Part shown: positions 36,861-50,560 of the stretch, in pieces
Numbering within the stretch: the stretch's first letter is position 1
Layout: the number at the start of each line of letters is the position of its first letter
Assembly (NCBI GenBank): GCA_018389105.1
Contig: JACATO010000626.1
Coordinates: 682,001 to 746,000 of the forward strand
From: Nautilus pompilius
Lineage: Eukaryota; Mollusca; Cephalopoda; Nautilida; Nautilidae
DNA: 64,000 nucleotides
Direction: 5' to 3'
Made by a program: the position numbers and the translations under genes
The notes under the pieces: model-generated
Databases searched by the model: none
Told to the model about the DNA's origin: nothing
What the model saw: only the letters and a program-made list of their open reading frames with translations

Positions 36861-37509
36861 TTAATACAATAACTTCATGCTTTTGGTATGAACTAAATTT
36901 AATATTCATATAAATAACTTGCCGGATCCATATTTCATGCAAAAAAGGCTAAATGGTAACAATTATTAACAGTTTATGTTCTGATATATGGTTCATCAAA
37001 ACAATTTTTTCTAAGATAATATATTTTCATTAACATTAAAGTGTTGAAAAAGCAGATAACAATGTTTTCAGATGATGAGCTTATTAATCTGAGTGCCAGT
37101 ATAGGTTCATTTGCAGAAGAATAATTTAGAAACCATGAGACTGCAAAACAGATGTAAGAGACTGTTTTAGATTTATAATTTTTTTTGTATTTATTATTCA
37201 ACTAAATGTCTTCTATTCAAATACTCTAGCTCTATGCTGTGCTAGTTTTACTTTTAGCTGCACACAATTCCAGATCTTATAATACATATCTGAGGGCATT
37301 TGTAAAATAAACATTCAAGACATGCATGGTGTCTATAAGTATGAGCTATAGTCAGCACACATAAATATCAAGAATTAACATAATATGTGTGATTTTTATA
37401 CTTTTAATTAATAAACTTAATTTCAAGTTTTTCATATTTCTTTAATATCTATATCAAATTTTTGTAATTGTCTCATTAAAATTGTTGTTGAAAGGCTGAT
37501 TGATTTTCT
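36861..37509. other. AT-rich spacer between two Tc1-like remnants
   Basis: Short open frames only (36974-37201, minus strand), without motifs. Confidence 0.5.
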
Positions 37510-38130
37510 AGTCCAAGAAAAACCATAAGTGAACTGTTCATGCACATCTTGGATTCCCAAAGCCGCTAGAACAGAAAATTTTAACTGTAAAGTGTTCGAA
37601 AAACAAACCCACCAATCAGCTACAGATATAGCAAAACGTGTAGGTGTCCACGATAACATCTGCTGTTTTGTCTTTTGGAACTTTGTCCTTTCATCTTGAA
37701 TGTAGGTTTTCAGATCATACAATGGCATGTCACTGTCCAGCAAAAACATTCTCAATAAAGCATCTGAAAGCCATGACAAAAATGGTGATATTTTGTTGTG
37801 GTGTAGGATACAATTTGGACCCAGCTGGTGAATCAGAAATCTTTGAGGGGGCTGGCTGTCTAAGGTAGTGTTAAGTCATCTGTATGGAAGCCTGTAACCC
37901 AGCTCACACTACTTAGGAAAGGTAATAATGCAAAAAAAATTCAGTATCACAACTTTGTTTTGGCCTGACCAGTCATTGGATCCCTATTGAGCACATTTGA
38001 GCTATCCTTAACCAGTCCCCGCAGAAGTGTCTCTATAAACCTTTGATTCTGTGCCATAAGATGGTGCACCCCAAAGTATTAGTCTCACTCAGGTGACTAT
38101 TTACTATATGAAATCTCTGAACTGTGAATT
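37510..38130 (+). pseudogene. Tc1-like transposase remnant 4 (sister of the 53 kb copy)
   Basis: Plus-strand remnant aligned with the Tc1-like copy at 53.0-54.0 kb. Shared strings include ACTGTTCATGCACATCTTG and GTAGGTGTCC. At about 37965-38025 it reads in shifted frames WPDQSLDP.IEH..AIL, the SPDLNPIEHLW motif with the last catalytic acid. The open frame at 37432-37779 on the opposite strand is a shadow. Decay is advanced, and no HTH or terminal repeat was seen. Confidence 0.6.
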
Positions 38131-41100
38131 ATGGTTGAGTACTGCATAATTTTTGCAGAAAATAGCTAGAACGTTTTACATAATTCATTAAAATAAAGCT
38201 TCAGATATACAATTGTCTACTACTAGGTATAATTACTTATTTCTTCCTTTACTATATGCGTGCACAAAACTAAGCAATTAGGGCGGATAAAAACAAACAG
38301 TTCATTAACTGAAGCTTTGTGATAACAAAATACACAGGATATCGTGTGAAATAACAACAACAGCAAATGTATTTTACTGATCGTTGATAGTGAAAAAAGG
38401 ATGAAAAGAATACATAGTAATACAAGTTATTAAAGTCTGTACAAAAATTATTTTAATGTTTAATTTAAAAAAAAAAAAAACATTAGTAATAAGATGTATA
38501 TTTTAGTTTCTATTTTATTTTGTTTGAATTATCTAGCTGCTTTCTTTTACTTGAGTTATTAATTAAATATTAAAGAGTGAAAAATATGCCTACAAACTAT
38601 TTTTTTTGTTTTTGTTATTTAAAAAAGGTTATAAAATTTAACATATCCAAATATTTGGGAAATGTACTGATAATTCAATTTAATAAATAAATTTTCATTT
38701 TAAAATATTTGCTTTTGAAATATTTAATAAAAAATAGTGTGGTTACTGCCATTATAATAATTTAATCCACTATGAAAATTAAGGAAAATCTTACTACACC
38801 ACAAAATTGGCTACACCTGAAGTGCACTGTGCACAAGTTATTATTTAAAGAGAACATCAAAATATCAGAGACCCTTTCCATACTTTTTTCAGAAAGAATA
38901 TTTAAAGAGATTAAAAATTATGCATCTCCTAGTTTAGTTCAAATATTTTTTAAAAGCATTTGTTTAAAATATATAGATTCTCAAAATTTTCCAGTAAGAC
39001 AATTCTAGAAAAAATAATTGTAAATTGTTCCCATACAGCTAGAAAATATTCATTTCTAGTAAAATTATGTATTAGTGGAATCAAATATCTGCTAACTGTG
39101 ACATTCAGTTTGAAACACGTGTGGTAGATAATTTTCAACATAGTGTAAGTCATGATTTCTTGCCTCCTTGATTTAAATCTTCTAAACATTTATGCTGAAA
39201 TATTAATAACGTTATTTATTATTAATTCATTATTGACAACTAAAAAAATATAAATATGTTTTTGCAGCTCTCTTTGTCATACATGGAGAAAAATATCTGA
39301 TTAATTAAGAGGACTCTGCATGTGCCTGGTTCTACTGCTGTGTGCTCCCTGCATACAGCAGCAAACCAGTCATCAGTTTTTCACCAATGATACACAGAAC
39401 AGCATTTCTGGCAAAATTCATGATCTAAGAAATGGTGTCAGATACTGATATTAAATACTGCTTTAACTTTATCACCTGCTTCCATGTCATAACGAGATGT
39501 TAGTAATTACATGAGTTCTCTCCCTTTTGATAACTTTTTTGTAGTAGTATCAGTCATTTTTCATGACTGGAAAGAAAACTGCAGTGCCTAGATACATACA
39601 GTTGGAGGTAGCAACTATATATGCAGAACTTTTTTTCTGAGATTAAGTAAAAATCTCACTGAGCTGTAATTACTTACAGAGAACAGTGGAATTCTCCTGG
39701 TATTGTTACATGTAAGCTGCTACCACTTGTTTATGCCAGACTCCAAGATTCCATTCAAATTCAGCCTCATGACTCTGACACTTTATTTTAAACATCACTT
39801 TGCTAATATATTTTGCATCACTTGTATGCAAGTATCTCTGCCAAATATGAAAAAAATACAATCTACCACAATAATCAACTATCAGATGAAACTAAATACA
39901 AACCAAGAAGTGATGAGATAATGTCAAAATTTCTCACTTCATCATAGTGAGGAAACCCTGACAGAGAAATACAACTTTGTTATTAAGAAGTACACATTTC
40001 ATGCTTACAAAACCAAGGGCCTCTCAGATTGATCTCATAATATCCTAATCCATCATTCCCTCAAATATGTCTGCTGTGGCCATGAGGTGGGCACAGTAGT
40101 GTGTCCTGTGTAGTACATCATTGTCAAAACAAATTAAGCGAATGCCCATCAAAATTGGTACAAAACTCAGGGATCAATGATTCTGGGGCCAAAAGCCTAA
40201 TGTTTACATTTTGTTCTGCTTTGTCTTACATCTCATCTATCAGACAATACAGTAATTCCATCCATCCTCTCTCCTTCATTAGCATTCTAATTAACAAAAA
40301 AAAAACAAATTCTGATTTGTTTGAAATTAAGAAAACTTGTATTACAATTCTGAACCAAAAGTCTCCACTATGACTAGCTCCCAAAACCAAAATGACCTTG
40401 TTCCACAAATTTTTGAGTGAGTGTTAATGTTTCTGACAATACTGAATAAAAAGAAAAACAGAAATTATAATACTTTAAAGAAACACAAATACAAGACTGT
40501 CAAAATTTGGAGTAGTTATCTTTCTTACTAAAATTGTTTACCTATTTTAGCTGCAGTATAAAATTTTAAACTTAACATCTTGCCAAAATCTTATTTGAAA
40601 AATACTATATTTAAAATCTCAGGGTTTTCCTTTTAAAAATTAATTTTACAAAAAATGTTTAAGTCCTAATATTAAAAAATTTTCAGTTTGTTTTTATCAT
40701 CATTTTAAAAGAAAAACTTATCCTTACAAATTGTCACATAAATTTGTCTGGTGATATTTACTTTACTTCTTTTATGCATTCTTTTTTTACAATTTATAAA
40801 AAATAATTTTGCTATTGTTTTGACCCTGACAAAACAGTCAGAACAAAGAGTCCAACTTCTTTCTGACTGCTGCTGTAGATCCATAATATCTGTATCTGGC
40901 AGCATGAGAAGACAGTAACCTCTTTTCCCAAAGGGAAACAAGTAAAAACCATGTTATTTAAAGACCGCTTTCAGATAAAATAACTTAAAAAATGATTTTT
41001 TTAGATTCTTATTTAAATCAGAGTTACCATAAAAAGTGTGAAGAATTTTATACATTTGCACATTTTACATTTTGTGGAAAATTCTTTTTTTAATGGCATA

Positions 41101-43127
41101 TAATTCAAAGGAAACATTGTGAATGGATTAATTAAAATTTTAGCTACAATTGGAGAGTTGGAGACTATTTGAAGTGGGTTTAAGGCTTTTTATTTAAAAA
41201 AATTTTAATTAACCAAAAAGAAGGGGAGTAAAAACATAGCTTCAGTTAATATGGCCAGAATTAGGTAAAAGGAACACATAAAAATTCTCTCAGAAAATAT
41301 TAACTAATGACAGTGAGACACATTGAAAAAATGTGATAAATGTTTTAGAATTATATTTCTAAAGCATGGGCAGACACAATGTCCTTTCTCACTCTAATAA
41401 CTAGTGCCAGCTGGTTAAATCTGCATCCATGATTAAGATCAAGAATGAGATAATGAAATAATTTATTTTATAGTAAACTAATTATTCTAACAAGTTTTAA
41501 TGCTAATATCATCAGCAAATATTAGTTTAAATGAACCATGATATGGTAGTTTATAAAGGTAAAATAGTATTATTCCAGTGAAAAACAGATAAATTAATAA
41601 TTATAATTATGTATTTGCAGTTTTTTCAAATTTTATTTTATATTTTAAAAATTTTATTATTTTACAGAATAACTATTGTCAGAAATACAAAATTCATTAG
41701 CCAATAGTTTTAGGTAAAGATAATTTATTTACTGTAATACAAAACCAATATTTTTTTTAAAAAATACAATTTCAAAGGTTGGAATTAAAATCTGGACAAA
41801 AAAATGTTTTACATTTTTAAATAATAAAGAAAACTGTTTTTACAAATACATTTTTAGAAAGTAAAAAAAAATGTGTGCATTACTTAGTTGGACAAGAAAT
41901 CTGTTTTTAAACTGAGTAAAATGTCTGAATGATTCTGTGCCAGACAATAGCTGTCAGCAGGAAGTCTTTGTGAAGTAAATCTCTTTTCCTGTCAACTGAA
42001 ATAAATCTGAAAACTTTTAGTAATTGTAGCCTTTAAAAAATAGAATAGTCTGTCATGTAGACACAGATAATGGTGACATAGGTGGAAACAAACTGCAAGC
42101 ATTAAGTGAAGAATACTCAAGAAAAGTATTTTCAATACCATTATAGGAGCCGGTTTCTTTTTCAAGGTTTTACCAGATAAATTCTGGTTTTTAAGGATAA
42201 GTGCAACAAAGAAAAATAACAAAAGAAAAACGAAGCCTGCTGTGTCAGCATAATTGGGTATAGTGCTGCTCGAGAGAAGTTAACCCAGCGTAGAATGGTT
42301 AGGCCATAAAAACTACTAAAAAGAATTTATATGGTATTACTGCTTGTTAAACTGGCTGCTAACTGGTGAATAGGCTTTAATTTTTCTGATTCAAATGTCT
42401 TATGGCAATATAGAGTAAGATCAGACTTACAAAAAATCATAACTTAAAAGCTTATAATTGTAAAGAAATAGTCATAAATGTATCGAACAGTTTACCTAGT
42501 AGTTTTCACATCTGAATATACTTTGAATTTAAAAGAATCTATGTATTACATAAATTGAGAGATTTCCTGCTCCACTGTAAAGTTCAATGTACCTGTGACT
42601 TATTTCTTTAACAAAAAAAGCAGAGATGACTGCAATAATTTCATGTAAACAGAAAACTTCAAGTAACATGCAAAATGTTATAATATATTTGATAACTGCA
42701 TGGGATAATGTGATGTCACATATAGGTCATTCCATATCAAATATTGACCTCCAAACATACTGCAAGTTGTCGTTGCACTTTCACATATTTAACAATTTTT
42801 TGTGTATAAGAGGTTGCAAGACTTACATAAGTAATGAAATTTATCTGTAAGTAAGATAAGGATACTTATTATGATAATCACAGTAATAAGAATCAAATTA
42901 ATTCAGATTAACTTTACATACAAAAATTTTTTTAGGAATGCAAAGATTAAATACCATTATCAGGATAATTATTAAACATGTTTGAAGCATTATATAGCAA
43001 AAACCAATATTGATTTAGACGTGTACTCTCCAACATGTCTTCTAGTAGCTTGAGATAGAAATTCAGAATTGTTCAAAAGATATTTCCCTAAGAGTTTCTG
43101 AAGTTAATGTACTTTATTTTAAATATT
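38131..43127. other. AT-rich spacer, no supported gene
   Basis: Five kilobases without a recognisable gene. Short open frames (38772-39008, 38950-39189, 39703-39921, 40101-40373, 40705-40941, 41992-42222, 42626-42850) lack domains. The frame at 40705-40941 on the minus strand contains YCLLMLPDTDIMDLQQQSER, which vaguely recalls the end of an LTR-element protease but is too weak to call. A 14-base A run lies at about 38467-38480. Confidence 0.45.
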
Positions 43128-43400
43128 TGTAGGGGGTGTTTGGTGGTTAAACTACTGTAGTGATAGAGTTGAGGACTCATTTAATTCCTGGTTTAGGTCA
43201 GCTTTGTTTAGTGTATTACCACCCTGGCAAGGTTTTTCTCACTTTTCTCACTAGTTGATTGTATGGGTTTCCTTCCACAACATCTAAAAATAAAGAGATC
43301 TAGTAGGGATTTCTCTGACAAAGGAGGTAGTGCGAGACCCATACTGGTGTACAGCCAACAGTAAACAGTTGAGACCTGAAAGTAACAGGCATCATGACTT
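43128..43400 (+). repeat. Possible SINE-like repeat
   Basis: A compact segment of about 270 bases with balanced composition inside AT-rich DNA. It opens with GGGGGTGTTTGGTGGTTAAA and continues with CTACTGTAGTG, then has a tRNA-like GGTTTAGGTC about 45 bases on. No coding frame is present. The head loosely resembles an RNA polymerase III promoter, but A and B boxes are poor matches. The call depends on finding more copies. Confidence 0.3.
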
Positions 43401-43737
43401 CTCTTGGTCTATAGGCAAAATATTTGCTGAAGAAAGTAAATAACTATATGACAATTAACACTAGAAGTTAATACATTACTGCATATTAAGACATTGCTAA
43501 TCAGTCATTCTGTGAGGTTTAAAGTAATAAGAATAATTACAATTTTTAATATATTCATTCAGAAATGCTGCCTAAAAATGTAACAAAAGACTTTTTTGTT
43601 TTTTTTTGTTTAAGGAGAGACAGATGGAAAATAATAACACAAGGCTACATGAATGTGTGTAGTATACACACTATATTGGCTCTAATTGCAGTTTGGATTT
43701 ATTGGAATTCATCAAAATTCTTAAGCTAGTGATGGAG

Positions 43738-43755
43738 TAGTAGTAGTAGTAGTAG
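43738..43755. repeat. (TAG)6 microsatellite
   Basis: Six uninterrupted TAG units, a short distance upstream of dispersed repeat copy A. Confidence 0.9.
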
Positions 43756-43859
43756 AGCCAGAAAAGTCAAAATCTGCTGAAAAATGAAAAAATCCCAAAC
43801 AACCCTGTGATCGAAACCAATTGATGCTTGGCTAGGTAGGGACTAAACTACTTGAAAAC

Positions 43860-44700
43860 ATCTCCAAATGACAACAAGCCAAGTAATATTGAACATAGAC
43901 AGACAGCATAGATCTACCTGTCCATTTGTGAAGTCATCAGGCACTTCCACAGGAATCACTATGGCCAAAGGGGATAAAAATCTACTATGCCTCAAGTTTC
44001 ATGTTTTGCTGTGATATGTATGCCATGATCACAACATTCCCCAAATCAGAATCATTGATCATTCATCAAATCAAATTATTTCCCTATCCACACCAAATTT
44101 TTTTGCCTCTCAAATTGTTGTAGATTTTGCACAGTCTTAGCATTTAGCTTGAGCTTTATCATGCAGCTTGCTGTCTTTGGGATTCTAACTCTTTCACAAA
44201 TAAAACTTCAAATGAATGAGTAAATGTGTAAAGAAGAATTGGTGCTGTAGTAGAAAGACTTGATATGGTAGAAGAGTAAAAGAAAGATGATCTAACAAAT
44301 CATGATGTCTGTATCAATATGCACTATATGATCAGCAATGCAAAAATCACATGCCAAAAAAGAAATGCTTAAAGGTAGGGAGGTAGGTCAACAAACAATA
44401 AGCAAATATCATGAATAAATAACCTATGTTTATCACTGGCATGATTACTTCATTGGTGGAAAAAAGTTCAAGGCCGCCACAACTGATTTAAAATGAAGAG
44501 GATGATTTCTATTTAGTATCTGCAAATGTGAAGATCAATAGGCATCTTGTCTGAAGAATAAATTCTTCAAAGACACTATTTATGTGCTGAAATAGTTTTA
44601 AAGAAATGGGTGGAGAGTTATTAGAGTTATTTATGAATGCAAACAAATGAGCTTTTTGGAGTTAAGGTGGGGAATGGACAGTAATTATAACCAATATAGT
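43860..44700. repeat. Unnamed dispersed repeat, copy A (uninterrupted)
   Basis: Aligns with two blocks around the hAT at 58.8-60.6 kb. The left block here (43860-44270) matches about 58290-58800: for example AGCTTGCTGTCTTTGGGATT against AGCTCACCTTCTTTGGCATT, both followed by CTAACTCTT. The right block (44280-44700) matches about 60660-61110, sharing ATGAATAAATAACCTATGTT against ATGAATAAACAATCTACATT, then TATCACTG. On the minus strand the left block may be old coding sequence (LAIVIPVEVPDD against LATEIAVQLPDA), but I could not assign a family. Divergence is considerable. Confidence 0.6.
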
Positions 44701-47700
44701 ATATTTAACAAATAAATATTAAAGTAGTCCAAATTGCATCCTTTCTGACTATTATAGTGTCTACCCAACTGTCTATTGACCTTAGAAACAAATCTTCTTT
44801 ACATTTGGCAATGTGTTCACATCCATGTATGGACAGTGATTATACACTGAAAACACAGGTGCTGACTGAATGGCTCACCTTTCTTAGGTTGTTACTGAAC
44901 TGTAATGTTTTACCCAAGTCTACTTCATGTGAAACATCTCTATTTTAAAATAGTTTTAAAAACACTGAAGTTTTACAAATGGTCAAGAGAAAGTTTAAAA
45001 TGAACTTTTGGTTTATACACGTTAGCTGTAGCTGTTTGTACAAAATGTTTTCTTCCTGTATACTTGAGAGTTAGAGAATGTATATGAACAATAATGTTTT
45101 TACAGAGAGAATTGGTAACTGTTATAGTTGGTGAGTCTTTCTTAAAAATCAAAAAAGTTTAAAGATAATGTGCACAACAGAAAAATACCTTTAACCATAG
45201 TGAGCTATGACTCTATCAATCCAGAAAGCCAGGTTAAATCAGATCACTTTAAAATGAAAAATGCATTTAAGTGAATATCTAGTCCACAAATCATTAGAAA
45301 AGGGATAAAAAAAAAATCAAGAAATCTGGTCTACAAATCAAAAAAGGCAGCAGTTACAGCATAAACAGATGTGGCTGAAATGCTACGGATCTCAGATTAA
45401 ATAATTCCTGCCATCTGACTCCATACTGACTTAATTCTGTGACAGTTCATGGAATCAGAAAAACATAATCCATAATTATTCCGCATGTTGCCTGTTTTCA
45501 GACAACAGCTAGCAAGCATTACCAAGACATTGTGTACATTATCTTAATTCCAAGGATTAGATGTTTTATTGCAGATAAAGCCAGACTACAATTATTACAA
45601 AAAAATCTCCCTATTTCAGTATGGGCAGACAATAAACAGATGAGAGAAATGAGTCTAGAGGAAAATAGTTTACAGCCAATTATAACATAAATCAGACTAA
45701 CTTTCCATTTTTCCCCACTTCAAATACTTTCATTGTTAAGAAACCATTCTAACTCATTCATGCGCAGCTCATTAAGGTAAGAAAACTGACTATGTATCAC
45801 CCTTGTGTCACATAACCATACACATTTTCTTTAACCCCTTGCAATCCTCTTTCTGTTATTATGTGGCTCTTTAATCTATCACAAATGCATCAAATTAGTT
45901 GTATTTGGTTGTCAACATTTTGTCACCAAATTTCTAAATTAAGCTACAGTTCTTAAATATACTCATGTATTTAAACAATTTTTTATTAAAATATTTTCTG
46001 CTTTAAAATATTTTAAAATTAATTAAATAAATCTACAAATTAAAAAAAACAAACTATGTCTAAATTATTTAATATGCATTTTCTCCTCCCATATCTGCAA
46101 ATGAAATCCTAGTAGTGACTTTTGCTCATGGCCTTCTCCCATACTGAAAAATGGGTGTGCAGCCCACTAAGCAGTAAGCAACTGTAACCAGGATGTGATC
46201 ACCCACAATCCCTGTAACCAGGAAGGTAAGCATAAGACAAGAACAGTAACTCAAAAACATCTATATTGACAACAGTCAAGAAGCATTTACTGTTTCCTAA
46301 CTGATTAATAAAATTTGAAAACAATAAAACTGCTTTGATAAAAGGAAGAGATAGTCACATTCTGTTCTGTTTACTACATCCTACATCTGAAAATTTAAAC
46401 AAATTTTCAAAAAGGAATTTTTCTTTTAGTTTTTGATTGCAATCAAGTAGAGAACCCAACCTATGTTCTGGAATAATTATAAACACTGTATAATAAAGTA
46501 CAGAAGATTTTCTTTTCTATCATATCTATTACCTTTTTGTAGCTTGTCTTCAAATCTTATTTTTCAAGTAATTTATTAGAAATAACTTTCACAAAAATGG
46601 CAATGGGTATTATCATTTCTTAGGCTAGGTGAACTTAACAAGAAACCTCTTTATTTAATTTTATCTAAAATAATTCCTTTTGCAAGCATTGATGTAGACA
46701 AGAAGGTTAAGGATTTATGGAAGTTTGAACCTTGCAGAATTTACTTGAGCAATTATTGGGATACACAGACACCTACAAGATACACAGGTGTGGTGAAGCA
46801 GTGTAGTGTCATGGTAGTCCATTAGGCATTGTTGCTAATCTCACACCACATGGGGTCTGGCACAGAAATCTCTAGTGAAACTCTTCATGGTTAGATGCGG
46901 AAGAAAAGTCAGAGTTCTCAAAGGAAATAAATGCATCTGGCTGGGGAAAAAAACTAAGCCAGATAGGTTTGCCAAACTGAGCTGCTTCATTGGAAAGCAA
47001 ACTCTGGCCCTGACCACCGCATTACATACTGATGAGTTTCCAAACCAAGAAGAGAAAGTTCTCAGATTACAAAAACTAAGGAAAAGTTCGACCTATAAAG
47101 TCCTGAACATCCAACTGTTACATTAGATTGGAAAAACTTAAACACCTACTGCATTACGCACATTTCCTGAATAAAAAGAAAAAAAAGATATAAAAGGATA
47201 AAGTAGAAAAAAACCACTATCTTTGTTTAAAATAAGATTTTGTAATTTTTTCTATTCACTTTTTTCTGACAGTTGGCCGCCAGCTTCAATCATTTTGATT
47301 TTTGTAACTGATTTTTATGCTGCTTAGTTTCAAAACTCTTGTTACAGAAACTGGAAAATTTTCAAAGATATTTTATCAATTAACAAATCTAAGAAACTAT
47401 TAAAATATAGAAATTTTTATAAAATGTAGTTGATAGTCACATGTTCACTTTCAGCCAATCATAATATCAATAATATATGACAGTGCTATCAAAGCTTAGT
47501 TCATGAAAGCAAACTACATATTTAAAAAAAACTTCATGAAAAAATTGTTATTAACCATATGGTATCTCAACTGCTTTTAACAAATTTTATACTTATATAT
47601 TTTTAATAAGATTTGTTAGAGTTTATCATTATTAATGTTACATCATTATATATAAAGAGCCACTTTTTGTAAAACCTTTAACATTCCATAGATTTCTATT

Positions 47701-49649
47701 ATAAATACCAGTGAAAGAAAACTATCTGCTTGATTAAGTTTGGTGATAATTTAGAAGTTTAATAATATTGTTATATATATGTATATATATAGCCATGTTT
47801 CTCAGAACTTATTCTGGAAATGCTGATTAACTTTAATGTTTTTATTTTTGCAATTTTTTTTTGTTTCTGAGTCAAAATTCAATGTTGGAGAGAGATTTAT
47901 GATAGCACTAGCTAGCTGGCAACATTTTACCAACTTGTTTGAAAATTACCTAAAGCAAAGCAATATACTCAAAGTTGTCATTCATTAAACAATACATAGG
48001 TAGAGTGGTACAGATGGAAAGCTTGGTGTTACCAGTTGCCTTAGATACTCCGACATCATTTATCCTGAGAATTTAGGACAAAGCTGTTTTTCCTGGATAA
48101 TCACTCTTTATGGTTTGAAAAAACCATATGGATGCAAGACAGAACCCCATAACATACAAAACCCAGACAAGAGAAAATAATATGATGAAAATATTCAGCT
48201 ACAGGAGTTGGAAAATATAGTTGAACAAGACTGATAAAATATTTGGGAATTAAAATGCATCTGTCATGCAGAGCTGAAGTAACCAACAATAACAGATAGG
48301 CAGCGAGACATAAGTCCATCACAAGAAAAGACATTACACATTACTTACATGAACATTACAGGCACTTGGTCACAAAAAGGTTTGCTATCATAGGCTCCTG
48401 CTTATTGTCTAAGAAAGGGTTGTTATGCTTTCTTTTCATTACAATTTTTTAAATTAAGGAAGTGCAGAGGAAATATATGCATAAACAGGTGCAAAAAACT
48501 AATGAATTTTAATGCTGAGAAAAATCAGTGTAGATACTTTGGCTAGTTTACAAATGACCCTTAACATTTCTAATTGCAGAGACTTAAAAATTTTGGTTTC
48601 TTTTTTCTATTTTTTAAAAACTTTTATAAGATGGCTGCTCAACCTTCTAGTAGATAAACTAGATAAATAATATTTTTAGTCTGTTTCTGATGTTTTTTTT
48701 TTAGTTTATTTCATACATGTAGCATTAGAAATTTGGATGAAAGTCATGATGAGAAAGCTGACAAAATTTACAGCATACTTCATTTATAAACAAATGAAAA
48801 TATAGAAACTATTCTATCTTGTGATTTATATCTTATAGTAAGGTAAAGAATACAATAAAACAAATGTCTTTAAAGATTAACAAACAATGGAATTATCTTT
48901 TTTAAATGTCCATGTATGACTTTCAGAATATAACCTATGATTTCTTTTTTAGTCTTGTAAATCATAATCTTTTTATGACAGTGATATCTGTTAATATTAG
49001 GTCTGTGCAGCCAGTAAGGATGCTGGCCATTTTAAACAACATACAAATTTTCAAAATACTTATAAATGACATTGACAAACAAAAGTATATGCTTTAGTTT
49101 TAAAACATAAATAAACATTTTGATACAATGGAAAATAATTATAATAGTTCTCATGAATGAAATAATGCATGTTTAGAATTGTCATATATATATATATATA
49201 AGAAGATTTTGTTTATGATATAGTCTAACAGAAAAAATTCATATATAAAACTTCAAAGAAAATTGCTTACCTATGTACATATACACATGTGTACATGCAA
49301 AAAACACTAGTATTGCAGAAGCTTATAACAAAACAATAAACAAATAATCCTTTCAAATTTTTTCTTCTTCACAGAATATGTATGATAATACATACTTTGG
49401 AGAAAAAATGATTTCTTCAGGAAACTTAATTTATAAAAATTTTGTAAATGCACACATATATTATACATATTGCTTGGAAAAACAATAAAATCCTATATTG
49501 TTTGCTGGTTTTAATACTTTAAAGAGGTTGTCATAATTGTCATAACTGGAACCAGAAATATATTGATGTTATATAGTAGCTTAATTCCATGACATGTTCA
49601 GCATTCAGTTTGGCTTCTCTTTAGGTTAGTATCTTGGTCAAGTCTATTC
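44701..49649. other. AT-rich spacer, no supported gene
   Basis: Open frames at 44757-44948, 46875-47126, 48101-48334 and 48906-49097 carry no recognised domain. The 48101-48334 minus-strand frame encodes mostly hydrophobic residues and could be mistaken for a membrane protein exon, but no splice context supports it. TA-rich microsatellites lie near 47774-47791 and 49184-49200. Confidence 0.45.
49184..49200. repeat. (AT)8 microsatellite
   Basis: Uninterrupted AT run. Confidence 0.85.
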
Positions 49650-50560
49650 CTCACTGAGTTATCATCTCTGTGTATCTCTGAAAAAACATATTCAATACAT
49701 TAAACAAAGCAATATAGGGATATTGTGATATAAATTGTACAAACTATTTGAGAGACACAGTTCAGAATTTACCATGAAGTTTGACATATTAAGTTCATCT
49801 TGCACAATACCTGGGCATTATTTAATGCATTTAGTAACACTCTAATATCAATGAATAGTCACTACAAACAAACCCAAAACTTGCATGATCTTTAGTAGTA
49901 TGCATGGCCATCTCTGATTTGCATTAGCATTGCACCTGTATCTCATATTGTTCACCAGAAATTTGATGCAGTCTTGTGGCAATGCATTTCACTTCTCGGT
50001 TAACTCTTGACACAGTTTCCTAATAATCCTATGAGTGTGTGGTCACTAACCAGTCAGTGTACTACAGGAGTTTACCCAAAACATGTCCAATAGCGTTAGG
50101 GTTAGGAAAACAAGCAGACAGTGGTGGGTATATTTTTTTGGGTGGTTTGCAATTATTCTTGTAAGGTGAACACTTACTTGCATTATCCTCCACAAATGTA
50201 GATTGATTACGATCTTATGTAAACAGTGCTTACCTTCAAAAGTTCCAACAAAAGAATCAGCTTCACTCTTTTAGTCACATGACAAAACAGTTGATATGTT
50301 ACTGCTGCCTGTGAAATGGTCTCTAGTCAGCATAACATTGGTTAGGTGGTTGGTTCTTGTCGGACATTTAAGTGACCAACAATGAAGTGAAAATTTTATT
50401 TATTCTCATCAGAAAAAGATATACCTGACAGTAGTCTGACTTTTGTAGGTACACCCCCACCCAGAGACAGTGTGTCACATGTGGCAGTCCTTCAACACAA
50501 TGTAAACTCAGGGCTTTGGTCATGTGACAAAAGTTGGAGATTCATAAAACACCATTTACA
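49650..50560 (-). pseudogene. Tc1-like transposase remnant 5
   Basis: The minus strand reads LSGISFSDEN near 50400-50435 (usual VLFSDESRF, first catalytic Asp). Near 50080-50130 it reads CLLVFLTLTLLDM, derived from the PACSPDLNPIEHVW block, visible on the plus strand as CCAATAGCGTTAGGGTTAGG. The C-terminal block LPQDCIKFLVNNMRYRC, near 49930-49990, matches the usual IPQ..I..L..SM..RC. This order fits a complete Tc1 catalytic domain spread over about 600 bases. Frames are broken, and the HTH part is not recognisable. Confidence 0.7.

Noticed and set aside
40705-40941. Minus-strand ORF with LPDTDIMDLQQQ, possible LTR-element protease end
   Set aside because: Similarity is limited to a few residues and no other pol block lies nearby on either side.
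46690-47160. Codon-like plus-strand stretch as a gene fragment
   Set aside because: Frames are short and broken, and no family motif could be recognised.
48101-48334. Hydrophobic minus-strand ORF that looks like a membrane protein exon
   Set aside because: Hydrophobic runs arise easily from T-rich codons in AT-rich DNA. No splice sites of quality, no neighbours and no recognised family.
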